64,000 bases of DNA. It comes from Ichthyophis bannanicus (lineage: Eukaryota; Chordata; Amphibia; Gymnophiona; Ichthyophiidae). The stretch is taken from positions 1,355,111,834 through 1,355,175,833 of the forward strand of contig CM066033.1 of assembly GCA_033557465.1 (NCBI GenBank). Direction: 5' to 3'. Every line of letters begins with the position of its first letter. The first letter of the stretch is position 1. A program made the position numbers and the translations under genes. Shown here piece after piece: positions 41,205-51,474 of the stretch. The notes under the pieces were generated by a model. The model had not been told where the DNA came from and searched no databases. It saw only the letters and a list, made by a program, of their open reading frames with translations.

Positions 41205-41451
41205 CCTTTGGAGTGGAGGAGTGGCCTAATCGTTAGAGCACTGGCTTGGGAACCCAGAGACCAGGTTTCAAGTCTCACTAGCACGCCTTGTGGCCTTGGG
41301 CAAGTCACCTAACCCTCCATTGCCTCAGAAAAAAACCCCCTCCAAGTTATCAATATCCCTGTTTAATGTACATTACCAAGTTTAAGTTACAATGTAAACT
41401 GCTTTGATTGAAATGATAAAGCAGTATATAAAACCTGTTAAATAAAATAAA
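41205..41451 (+). mobile_element. tRNA-headed CORE SINE with L2-type tail
   Basis: Flanked by AAGTCA at 41199-41204 and 41452-41457. The head has an A-box-like TGGCCTAATCG and a B-box-like GGTTTCAAGTC. The CORE is CTTGTGGCCTTGGGCAAGTC, then CCTAACCCTCCATTGCCTC, very like mammalian MIR. The tail GTAAACTGCTTTGATTGAAA, GCAGTATATAAAACCTG and AAATAAAATAAAA matches L2-type LINE 3' ends, which would supply its replication machinery. Confidence 0.78.
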
Positions 41452-41457
41452 AAGTCA

Positions 41458-41811
41458 GACTGAGGGGAGGAAAAAAGAGTATTATGCTAAGATGCAGCAT
41501 TATAGGCAGGAGGGTAGAGACTGTGAAGAGGAGTTACTATCAAGAAAGGATTATAGGAGCATGGAACAAACTAAAAACAGTTTCAGGTGGTGAAACCTCT
41601 AACTACCAAGAGAACTGTTAAACTGCAAGAGTCCTTTTCAAGCAATGATTTTGCTATTATTTTGGCTTAAAACATTGGGTGTTCATAGTAGTTTAAACTG
41701 GGCCCTGTCACCTGTTGAGTTCAAAATTAAATATTGGGGATGGATGGTCATGTTTTTTGCTTGTCTCCAGACAGCAATTAAAGAAATTGATAAGTGAAAT
41801 CGCATCGTCAT
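41458..41811. other. Linker sequence, no feature recognised
   Basis: Between the SINE and a CR1 insertion. It may be the body of the old LINE that continues at 42790, but no coding motif could be read. Confidence 0.35.
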
Positions 41812-42660
41812 TTATGTACCTAGGAAAGAACAACCCAAACTATGGTTACATGATGCAAGGTTCCACATTGGGAACCACTACACAGGAAACAGATTTAGGC
41901 GTCATCATGGATAACATGTTGAAATCCTCCGCCCAGTGTGCAGCGGTGGCAAAGAGAGCAAATAAAATGCTAGGTACCATAAGGAAAGGCATGGAAAATA
42001 AAACAAAGGATATTATAATGCCTCCATGTCGTTCTGTGGTACAACCACACCTTGAATATTGTGTGCAATTCTGGTCGCCGTATCTTAAAAAGGATATAGC
42101 GTTATTAGAAAAGGTGCAGAGAAGAGCCACCAAAATGGTAAAAGGGATGGAAGGATACTCCTATGAAGAGAGGCTAGGAAGGTTGGGGCTCTTCAACCTG
42201 AAAAAGAGACGGCTGAGGGGAGATATGATAGAGGTCTATAAATTAATGAATGGAGTGGAACGGGTAAACGTAGATCGATTGTTTACGTCGTCAGAATATA
42301 AAAAGACTAGGGGACATGCAATGAAGCTACAGGGTAACCTATTTAAGACTAATAAGAGAAAATATTTTTTCACTCAATGTGTAATCAAACTCTGGAATTT
42401 GTTACCGGAGGATGTAGTAAAAGCTGCTAGTGTAGCTGGGTTTAAAAAAGGTTGGGGCAAGTTTCTGGAGGAAAGGTCCATAAACCATTATTAAAAGGGA
42501 TCCAGGATATCACTGCTTGACCCAATACAAGCATTGAGGAACCTGTGTCTTTTGGGGATACTGCTAGGTACTTATGACCTAGATTGGCCACTGTTGGAAA
42601 CAGGATACTGGGCTTGATGGACCTTGGTCTGACCCAGTATGGCATATCTTATGTTCTTAT
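41812..42660 (+). mobile_element. CR1 3' half, largely open
   Basis: The frame ending at 42494 covers [77 protein letters not shown] and [20 protein letters not shown] without a stop. The RT catalytic core is missing (5' truncation near 41812). The 3' UTR and TTATGTTCTTAT tail are present. The ~245 residues alone have no enzymatic domain. Confidence 0.9.
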
Positions 42661-42789
42661 CAGCCAGTAGGGAAAATCCCAGTCCTTGCAGGTTAGTAAG
42701 CAAGTATGTTTGAGAGCTGCTCGACAAACTGATATTGCTGGTTAATTAATCACTTGTTGAGAGCGTCATGCTGACCATTTGAAAGTGTG

Positions 42790-43989
42790 CTCTAGTAAGG
42801 CCAGTTTTGAAAGCTGGAGAAGATCGTAAGGATGTGAATTGTTGTAGGCCTGTTTCATGCTTGTCTTTCTTGGCTAAGATGATTGAATGTGTGGTTCATT
42901 CACAAGTGAAGGATTGCTTGGAGGAAAAGAAAATCTTGCATTCTCAGCAGTATGGTTTTTGTGTGAATTTTGATAAAGAGACTTTGCTGCTTACTTTAAT
43001 GGATCATTGATTTTTCATGTTACAGTTAAATGTGGCTATAGTTGTAGTTTTTTTGGATTTATCTGCAACATTTGATTAGCGTGGTACCTGAGATTTTGCT
43101 AGGCCAGTTAACTGAGGGCTTTAAAAATTAATTTTAATACATAGGTTTTAATTGCTTCATGCAGTATTGTTGGATTAGCTATTGATCATCTTATGGTTGG
43201 GATGAAAACACTGCAGATAACAGAATACCATATATTTATTGGTTCTTCTAGACTCTAAATTAACATGTGCACAATGTTGTGAAGAACACGCTTTTCATGC
43301 TGTGGATATTACGATGTTTGCATCTGTATTTAGCAACTGAGGATTTTGGGAAATTAGTTGTTTTTCCCGAGTATGAATTATGGGAATGTTTTGTTTTATG
43401 GTTTGCTGAAAAAATTATTTCATGTTTTACAATTGCTGCAGAAGTCAGCTATCATGCTGATTACTTGTATCCCAAAGTGGGATCCTATTACCAAGTTCAA
43501 AAATTGTTGGATTATTTGTTTGAAATTATTTGCCTTAAGTTGTCTGTACTGTCTTTGGCAAGGGCTTATAGAGCTGCAAGGGTTAAATTTAAAGTATTAG
43601 TTTTACTGTTTCAGGCACTTAAATTGGGAAATCATAGCAATTGATGTTTCCTTTAAAAAAGCAGGATGGTTGTCATGTATTTCCAGCTCAACCGCAAGAA
43701 CGTCTGAAGATCCCTTCTCTAAAATCTGTAAAGTGTGATATTAAGAGGAACCGTGCTTATTCAGTGTTTGGCCTGCAAATGTGGAATGTGTTTTACATTG
43801 GCACTGCGTGAATTAAGTGATTTGAAGCATTTCAGGGAAGTCTTAAAAATTCATATATTCATTGAATCTTATTCTTGATTCTGTTATATGTTTATGTAAC
43901 TATTACTTGGTATATGTGATTTGTTGTCTTTGTTAAACTGTACACCACTCCAAATTTTAGTTGTGCAAGATAGACAAAATAAATAAGAT
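42790..43989 (+). pseudogene. Old L2-like LINE, RT to 3' end (degenerate)
   Basis: KAGEDRKDVNCCRPVSCLSF then LAKMIECVVHSQVKDCLEEK, LHSQQYGFCVNF and VVFLDLSATFD are RT motifs of the L2 group. Further on, in shifted frames, there is MNYGNVLFYGLLKK, and the element ends with TAGACAAAATAAATAAG. Several stops show age. Confidence 0.6.
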
Positions 43990-46671
43990 TTTCTCCCATT
44001 CTCAATCTATAAGGGGAAGAAAGGTTTAGTAAATAAATCCCAAAGGAGATGCTAATATGGTAATTACCAGGTCAATATATGGTGGCTTTTGTCTATAAAG
44101 TATTTTACAACAGAAATAAAATTGTGGACTATTCAAGGAATAGAAAACACAGAAGGACGAGAATACTACAGAAGGTATGCTAATGAGAGAGAAAATATTT
44201 ATTTCGATTTAGCTTATGCCTTTTCAATAGTCGCTCAAGACGAGTTACGTTCAGGAACAGTAGGTATTTCCCTGTCCCTGAGGTCTTACAATCTTAAGAG
44301 GTAGATAGAGAAGGTGAAGAGCAAATGCTGAAAGGAGATTACTCCAGAGGCAAGATAAAGAATGGGCTTAAAAGGCGAAGAAACTGACAACAGAGGAAGT
44401 AAAGAAAAGAGTAATGAGAAATGGGACAGTTAGTTTGGTGTCAGGGACAGCTCCTTTGGCAGCAAAAATCCTCCAACAACATTTTTTAAATTCTGCAGCA
44501 ATTTGCAACACAGTTGCTTAGTTTGCAGATAAATTACATTTTGTATTGCATAAAGTAGTTTTCCAACATTTCTTGTGTGTGTAGATCATTTCTGTTGTTC
44601 TCTTTTGGTGGGGTTGGATTGGGGAAAAGAGATCTGTATGTGGTGAGGGGGAAGGGGAGAGGCATAAGAAAAAGGGATCTTGGGGATGAGAAGGAAAAAA
44701 AAGACCCATAATGGGGGAAACTAGAAGATCCATTCTGCCTTCCGTCCAGATCTAGCTCCTTTCTCCTGCAGCCGCCTGCTCTAACAACTCAAGTCTGTCC
44801 TGGATCTCTTCCTGCTTCCTTCCTTCTCTAACCATGCTCTGCACCTACTTTTATATTTCATTTATATTTTTCTAGTTTTGTGTTACTAGCCAGATTCTGC
44901 TGTTAGCAGTGTACAATATTAAATATAAAAACAATCCGAGGCACAGAGCCTTTTCATGCTGTGCATTGTTTTTCAAAAATTGTTGGATTATTTGTTTGAA
45001 ATGATTTACCTTTGCCTTTGGCAAGGGCTTAAAGATTTTTATACCTTTGGCTGAGACTGTTAAATGGGGGGGGGGGGGGGGTTTTTTTTATTGTATTGTT
45101 TAGAATTGTAGTGGTGTTTTGGCTGAATTTTGGACAGTGACTTTGTTGCCTTATAAATTGTTGTGCCTACCTTGGGTGCTTTTTTTTTGGGGGGGGGGGG
45201 AGAGATTGGTAACAAATTGATTAAATACCCCAATCCTCCCTCCATACCTTGCCATTTTTCTCTTCCTTCTTCATTTTCCAGGCACACCTTGCATTGTATT
45301 GCTCATGCTTATCGCCCCCTGGTACAGTCCCCTTTTACCCTACTCCATGAACATTTCCATTTTCTAAGACCCTTCCATGATCCCCTTTCACACTCTTTGC
45401 ATGGAGCCACTCTCATGCTCCCTCCACTACCCTCTCTCTCCGACTGTCCCCTTATCCCCACCTAGTTAGTAGTTGGAGGAGAGCATAATTGCAGGCTGCA
45501 TCCTCCTCTGCATTGAGCAGTAGGCTTATGCTTTGAACCAGTCTGAAGCATTGTAACGTACAAATGTAGATTCTGACGTCAGATAAAGAACATATAGCCT
45601 GCTCAGTCTGCCCATCCATATCGTCTGTTCAGTGTGCTTCAAAGTGAAAGTTAAGCCCCAAGTAGCAAGGAAGGATGAGACAGTTTAAGGTGTGGCTGAT
45701 GAGGAAAACAAAGGACTTGTCATCATGAAAGGCAATTGAGAGGGATTCAGTGAGAGAAGGGGAAAAGGGCCCACTGCTCCTTGTCCTCTGTGGCTCTCTG
45801 CTGTCTCATGACTCTGCAGAGAACAAAATCTGTAACAAAGTGAAACGTCACCAAAAACACCAATGGCTCTAGTGTCAACTTAATTATCAGTATAGATTTT
45901 CAAAGAAGTAGTTGCATGAGAATACCAACACTTCTGAAAGATAAGTTTCATCACTATGTTCTACATCTGCTGCACTGGGCCATGGGAAAACGGAGAGAAC
46001 CCAGACAAAATAAAATTATAGATGTGTAACTGAAATATGATTTCCAACAGAAACTGGGGCAAGATACTGTCCCATCTCTCATACTCACTGAGCCCTCCTG
46101 TAAGAAACTCAAGATGCTCTTGAAGATGCACTTTTTTAAGGATGCTTTCAGGGACTGCTCGGCCTAGAGTGGAGGTTACACCCATTGCTTACTCTCTGCT
46201 GTCACTTTCCTGTTTTAAATTGGAGTTCTTTTCCATCTTTGCTAATTTAAGTGGAAAGTTTTAATAAACATATACAGATTGTATGCTTGTAGAACAGAGA
46301 GAGAGAGAGAACTGAAATGCAATAATAATAATAAAGCTGTTTCAAGTGATTAAAAATGCCTTAGGGAATATTCTTAGCAAGTCAGCAAGATCAAATTGGA
46401 CATAAAAGGTTAAGCAGTTTTTTCGCTTTGATAGATAAGTACAATGTAGCCTGCATACTGCCTTTTGTTCTTAATGTACTTGAAATGCATTGGGAGATGA
46501 GAAGGAAGTCACTTGATATGCTAGTTTTCTTTCAATTTCTGTTTCAGGAGAAATGTGGCCCGTTTTTTTACTTAATGAATTTTAGTTGGGAAAAAAGAAT
46601 GGCAAGTTCTCACATGGTTCAGTTCTGTCATATAATCATGACAACTGTGTTTTTTGTGTTTCCCTTATCAG
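43990..46671. other. Intron sequence with minor repeat debris
   Basis: Contains an L2-like echo at 44972-45050 (CAAAAATTGTTGGATTATTT, as at 43498), G-runs at 45066-45080 and 45190-45200, a weak L2-like C-terminus at about 46080-46150 (KKLKMLLKMHFFKDAFRDC), and a GA run at 46299-46310. No gene was seen; open frames are short and unsupported. Confidence 0.45.
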
Positions 46672-46822
46672 GAAATGGAGCCAAGGAAAATGCAAAAGTC
46701 CCCCCGGAGCTTATCAGGGTCCCATTGAGTGTCTTCCTGAGCTGGTAGCTGCCTGTGATGGAAACGAAAATGTTTTTGCTTCCATTGTAGGCAGTGACTT
46801 ACAATCTGTGCACATTTCACAG
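46672..46822 (+). CDS. ASCC3: ASCC3 exon following the large intron
   Basis: A 151-bp exon: AG acceptor at 46670-46671 after a T-rich tract, GTAATT donor at 46823. Its first base completes the Arg codon begun by the exon at 9780, and it ends in phase 0. The translation KWSQGKCKSPPGAYQGPIEC, LPELVAACDG and ENVFASIVGSDLQSVHISQ corresponds to the ASCC3 segment KW ... IESLPEL ... ACGG ... VFSSMVESEL. It is clearly homologous but diverged in the KCKSPPGAY part. It belongs to the helical part of the second Sec63 unit, next to the helicase cassette. The next exon was not found downstream in this window. Confidence 0.83.
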
Positions 46823-47199
46823 GTAATTTCTTTGTCATACGTCTAGTGCTCTTTGGAATGATGATAGAGTGGGGGAGGGCAAGCAAAACACCTTTCTGAT
46901 GACATAGCATGTGCTTCATATCATGTGCTTCATATCATGTGCGTAAACATTTCTGCTTCCTCGTTCCAGTTGTTTGTTTACTTTTCGCTGTTAGCTATCC
47001 TAAAGGTTGAGGTTAATATTGCTAATGGGCCACCTGAGAAGGTGTGAAATGCTGTAATATTAACACAATAGCATTATGAACAATAATTATTCAGTAAACA
47101 GAGCAAATAACAGTAATCTATTCTGTAATAACAGTAATCTATTTAACTATTCTGTTAAAATTGTATATTCCTGTTATATTGTAAGTTAAAATTGTACAT
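46823..47199. other. Downstream ASCC3 intron start, no other gene
   Basis: AT-rich. A short tandem of about 31 bp (TTAAAATTGTA...CTGTTATATTGTAAG) occurs twice at 47156-47218. Confidence 0.45.
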
Positions 47200-47321
47200 T
47201 TCTGTTATATTGTAAGTTCAGTGTAGATTGTCTTCACTGAACAGTTATTGTTACATGTAAACTGCGCTGATGCTGAATAGCGCGGTATATAAGAAATAAA
47301 AATAAATAAAAAATAAATAAT
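47200..47321 (+). mobile_element. L2-type 3' tail
   Basis: GTAAACTGCGCTGATGCTGA, ATAGCGCGGTATATAAG and AAATAAAAATAAATAAA. Matches 33232-33326. Confidence 0.65.
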
Positions 47322-47494
47322 CCATCTTTTCTCTTTGGTATTTGTTTCATCTCCATAAGGAGCTGAAATAAATGCCAAAGTGCAGCCTAGAACTGTATGG
47401 AGATGAGTGGCTTGTTTCAAATAAATGACTTGATATTTTGGTCACTTCTCTCAGTGAGCTGCTTCCAGTTTGGAAATAAGTAAGTCGAGATCCA

Positions 47495-49298
47495 AGGTAC
47501 TGAGGTCCTCACATCCTCATCACCTCTTTCCTCTACTTTGTCTTCTGAATCTGTTGATGAGGCAGTAGCTTCCTATAATGCCGCACGCCCCTCTGCTCTG
47601 GATGCTCTTGCTCCTCCCCCTCCCATGCCACTTCCTATGAGGCTTACTATACCCCAGCCCTGGCTGTTTTCCACTACCCGCTATCTACGTTCCTATGCCC
47701 GTTCAGCTGAATGTACTTGGCTCAAACCCCGCACCCTTGTAGACTTTCTATACTTCAAATCCATGCTTGTCTCTTTCCAGTCAGCCATAGCATTCACCAA
47801 ACAAGACTATTCTATCCATCTGGCTAACTCTCTTGCCTCTGACCCTCACCGTCTCTACTACTCTCAACTCTCTCCTCAAGGTGCCTCCACCTCCGATCCC
47901 TCCTTCCCTTTCTGCCCAAACCTAGCTGATTATTTCCTTGACAAAATACACAAGATCGCCCTCCAATTCGCCATGATGTCAGCTACTTCCCCTCCTCCCT
48001 TTCTTCCCTTTCTTCACTCCCAACTTGTCCCCCCTACCTCTGCTACTCTTTCTTCCTTTTCTGTGATCTCTGAGGAGAAAACTACACACCTTATTTCCTC
48101 CTCCAAACTTACTACCTGTTCCTGCAGTCCTATTCCCACCCATCTCCTAAGCCCCATCTCCTCCACTGTTGTCCCTTCCATCTCTCATATTCTCAACCTA
48201 TCGCTCTCCACTGCAATTGTCCCTGCAGCCTTCAAACATGCTGTGGTTACACCTCTCCTCAAGAAACCCTCACTAAATCCTACCTATCATTCTAACTATT
48301 GACCCATCTTTCTCCTCCCCTTTATTTCTAAACTACTTGAACGTGAGGTTCACTATCGTTGCCTTGACTTTCTCTCCTCTCAAGCCCTCCTGAATCCTTT
48401 ACAATCTGGCCTTTGTCCTTTACATTCTTCTGAAACGGCTCTTGCCAAAGTCTCCAGCGACTTGTTCCTGGCAAAATCCAAGGGCCTTTACTTGATCCTC
48501 ATACTTCTTAAACTTTCTTCTGCTTTTGACACTGTTGACCACAACCTTCTCCTCGATACCTTGTCCTCGCTTGGTTTTAAGGATTCAGTACTATCCTGGT
48601 TCTCTTCTATCATATATTCACTCTTTGAGTGTTTGTTCTAGTGGATCCTCCTCTGCAGCTATTCCACTCTCAGTTGATGTACCCCAAGGATCTGTCTTGG
48701 GTTCACTCCTTTTCTTTCTCTATACCCAGTACCTTGGTTCACTCATCACTTCCCTTGGCTTTCAGTGCCATCTTTATGCTGATGACTCCCAGATCTACTC
48801 CTCTACACCTGAAATCTCTCCAGCAATCCAGACCTGGATCTCTGCTTGTCTTTCCGATATTGCTGCATGGATGTCTCACTGCCGCTTGAAATTGAACATG
48901 GCCAAAACTGAACTTCTTATTGTTCCCCCTAAACCCTACTCTCCCCTTCCTCCTTTCTCAGTCTCTGTGGCTAACTCTCTACTCCTCCCTATTTCCTCGG
49001 CTCACAACCTTGGGGTTGTCTTTGACTCCTTCTCCACACACATCCATCTGATAGCTAAACACCTGTCATTTCTTTCTCTATAACTTCAACAAAATCCACC
49101 CATTCCTTTCTGAACATACTACTAAATCACTTATCCACTCTTTAGTCACATCCTCTCTTAACTACTGTAACCTACTTCTTGCTGGTCTCCCTCTAAATCA
49201 TTTCTTTCCCCTTCAATCTGTTGAATATTCTGCTGCGCGGCTAATCTTCCGCAGGCCTGGTCATGCTCATATTACCCCTCTTTTAAAGTCACTTCATT
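47495..49298 (+). pseudogene. L2-clade LINE ORF2, main part (split by SINE + DIRS-4)
   Basis: The 47538-48302 frame covers the region between endonuclease and RT (IAFTKQDYSIHLANSLASDP, IVPAAFKHAVVTPLLKKPSL) and stops at TGA 48300-48302, where N-Y-R-P is expected. RT motifs follow: [16 protein letters not shown] (motif A), then, after a shift near 48620, [12 protein letters not shown] and LYADDSQIY (catalytic YADD). The C-terminus continues after the insertion at 55329. 5'-truncated and inactive. Confidence 0.83.
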
Positions 49299-49331
49299 TA
49301 TTTTATTTTTATATTTTATTTTATTTACATT
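49299..49331 (-). mobile_element. 3' tail of the SINE split by DIRS-4
   Basis: TATTTTATTTTTATATTTTA and TTTATTTACAT are the complement of the A-rich SINE tail. It joins to CTCTTATATACCGCG at 55049 when DIRS-4 is removed. CACTTCATT at 49290-49298 is the left target duplication. Confidence 0.8.
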
Positions 49332-49456
49332 CCATATCGTCTCTCCGGGCCAGTCCAGGCAAGTGAGAGTTGTTAACCTTCTCTAGCAGCTGAGGACTGA
49401 AAAACTGAAGTTTTGCTGAAACAGTATCTGGCTCCCCCTACTGGCCGAAGCTCAGT
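49332..49456 (+). repeat. DIRS-4 left inverted terminal repeat
   Basis: CCATATCGTCTCTCCGGGCC ... CTACTGGCCGAAGCTCAGT pairs with 54889-55025. Contains AACTGAAGTTTTGCTGAAAC. Confidence 0.83.
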
Positions 49457-50007
49457 CTTTCAGTCCTCAGCAGATGAAGACAACGTCTTTTGTCTGGCTC
49501 CCGGTAGTTCTTTACTTTTTCAGCCTTCAGTTTGTTTGTTTTTTTCTTTGATTTTTTTTTTTGGTCTAGTTTTGGTTTAGTGGGCTGTTAAGGGGAAGGA
49601 GTTCTAGCAGGGCTCTCCCCTTCAGTCTCCATTAATTCCGGCGGATCCATTGGCTTCCTTAGGAGCGCTAGAGGCAGAGCCTGTCTCGACTCCAGCTCCG
49701 GGCACACAGAGGGGAGCAGTTAAAGGTTCTGGGAGCCCCAGACACCATTTTCAAGCCTCCGGAACGGCAGGCACGCCGCCGCTAGCAGCGGGGGTTCAGC
49801 TGCCTTGCCCTACAGCTTCCGTGGACGGCGTTCTTCTCCAGATCAGGTCTGTCAATTTTTTTCTTGGCCTGCGGGGCATTTGGGTGCGCTTTGCGCGGTG
49901 CTTTTTCGCCAGGGTTTGTCTTGTTAGTTTCGCCGTGTTTTTAATTGCATGGCTCCGTCTCGTCGGGGGTTTCTTTATTTTTGGTCTTCTGACACGTTTT
50001 CGCCGGC

Positions 50008-51474
50008 ATGAATCCTCCGGCGGAGCAGGAGCTCCGCGGTGGTTTTTCTGCAGTCACAGAATTGGCGGGAAAAGCGGCCATGTCGTCGCCGGCTGTTTCC
50101 TTGCCTTCAAAGGGCTGCTCTAAGAAGAAGGCTAAAACTAAAAAGCTAGTAAATGTGGAAGAAGCTCCTTCACTAGCTTTGCCCACTGAGCAGCAGCCTG
50201 CAGTTAATCCTGTGTCTAATTCTTTGGAAAATACTTTTTCAGCGGCTTTTATTCTAGCTATGCATAAAGCATATTGTATGAAATTGACTCAGACTCAGGC
50301 TAAGGGCACTGCGTCTCTCCTCTCCCAGGGTCTGGATATCACACCTTCTAGTTTGGACCCGGGGGAGGGTCCTTCCTCCTCGGTGCAGGGCACTCTAGGG
50401 GTTCCCGATAGCTTCGGGTTACCCGACCCAGAACTTCCCAGTCTGGAGGAAGGTGAGCTTTGGCTGGATCCTGCCCTAGATCAGTGGGCTGATCTGGAGG
50501 AGGGAGAGTTGGGGAGTGCAGACGATCCCAGCCTTTTCCGAGTTTTTCGCAAGGAGGAATTGGGGGCCCTTATTTTTCAGACACTGGCCACGTTGAATAT
50601 TGTGCTGCCTCCGGCTCAGGATCAGCCGTTGGAAGATCCACTACTCCAAGGGTTTAAAACGGAGCAGAAGTGTTTCCCGGTACACCGCGTCATGAAACAA
50701 ATGGTGGAATCCGAATGGGAATGCCCTGAAGCAACGCTGCGGGGGGCTCGGGCTATTGCCCGCTTGTATCCATTGCCGCAGGAGGAGCTCGAGTTGCTTC
50801 GCTTGCCTAAGGTTGACGCCTTGGTATCAGCGGTTACCAAAAAAACCACCATTCCCGTAGAAGGCGGAGCGGCCCTCAAGGATTTGCAGGATAGGAAGCT
50901 CGAGGCTCTGCTTAAGCAGACGTTTGAATCTTGCGCCCTGTCCCTCAGAGCGGCTTTCTGTGGGGCGTACGTGTCCAGGGCCTCCATTCGATGGATTCAA
51001 GGGGCCCAGGGCAAAAGCGACGAGGAGGACGAAGCGAAGCTCGAATCAGCGGCGGCCTACCTCGCCGATACATTCTATGACTTGGTTCGCATTTCCGCAA
51101 AGTCTATGGCGTCGGTAATTGCAGCTCGACGCTTCCTTTGGTTGCGCCATTGGTCCGCTGACGTTTCTTCAAAGACGCGTCTCACTAAGCTGCCCTACAA
51201 GGGCTCCTTGCTTTTTGGGGCCGCATTGGATAAGATTGTGAAGGATTTGGGTGACTCCAAAGGGGGTCGCCTCCCAGAGGACAGACCGAAGGGTCAGCGA
51301 CCAGTAGGAGGGCCACGTTTTGCGGGGCGGGAGCCTCGCAAGTTTCGGGGTTCTCGGTTTGCCCCCTATACAAGAGGACGCTCTGGAACTCGGGGTCAGT
51401 CCTTTCGAGGGGCTCGAGGGTACGGCAGAGGTTATTTCCAATCCCAACAGAACCCCAGTAAGAAGCCCCAATGA
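50008..51474 (+). CDS. DIRS-4 gag-like protein (intact, 488 aa)
   Basis: A full frame with no stop. It has no N-terminal Cys/His cluster like DIRS-1/2/3. A lysine-rich stretch (KKKAKTKK) lies near residue 35, and an acidic part (SLEEGELWLDPALDQWADLE) near 150. The central part has CALSLRAAFCGAYVSRASIR and SMASVIAARRFLWLRHW, the latter echoing the GARRITWLQ-type block of DIRS-3 gag. The C-terminus (about 425-488) is rich in R, G and F (GPRFAGREPRKFRGSRF, RGARGYGRGYFQ), probably RNA-binding. By position and pattern it is gag; no fold can be shown. ATG 50008 is the first in the frame. It overlaps the pol frame at its end. Confidence 0.75.
   Translation: MNPPAEQELRGGFSAVTELAGKAAMSSPAVSLPSKGCSKKKAKTKKLVNVEEAPSLALPTEQQPAVNPVSNSLENTFSAAFILAMHKAYCMKLTQTQAKGTASLLSQGLDITPSSLDPGEGPSSSVQGTLGVPDSFGLPDPELPSLEEGELWLDPALDQWADLEEGELGSADDPSLFRVFRKEELGALIFQTLATLNIVLPPAQDQPLEDPLLQGFKTEQKCFPVHRVMKQMVESEWECPEATLRGARAIARLYPLPQEELELLRLPKVDALVSAVTKKTTIPVEGGAALKDLQDRKLEALLKQTFESCALSLRAAFCGAYVSRASIRWIQGAQGKSDEEDEAKLESAAAYLADTFYDLVRISAKSMASVIAARRFLWLRHWSADVSSKTRLTKLPYKGSLLFGAALDKIVKDLGDSKGGRLPEDRPKGQRPVGGPRFAGREPRKFRGSRFAPYTRGRSGTRGQSFRGARGYGRGYFQSQQNPSKKPQ

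Larger units (their letters stand above)
9932..46671 (+). other. ASCC3: ASCC3 intron (~36.7 kb) filled with retrotransposons
   Basis: Runs from the GTAAGT donor at 9932 to the AG acceptor at 46670-46671. Phase is consistent: AG from the upstream exon plus G from the downstream exon gives an Arg codon. It holds DIRS-1, -2 and -3, several LINEs and SINEs, and foldback repeats. No additional ASCC3-like exon was recognised inside it. Confidence 0.8.

Noticed and set aside
45060..45290. Frames across G-runs
   Set aside because: Low-complexity G and T runs; the - strand frame is an artefact.
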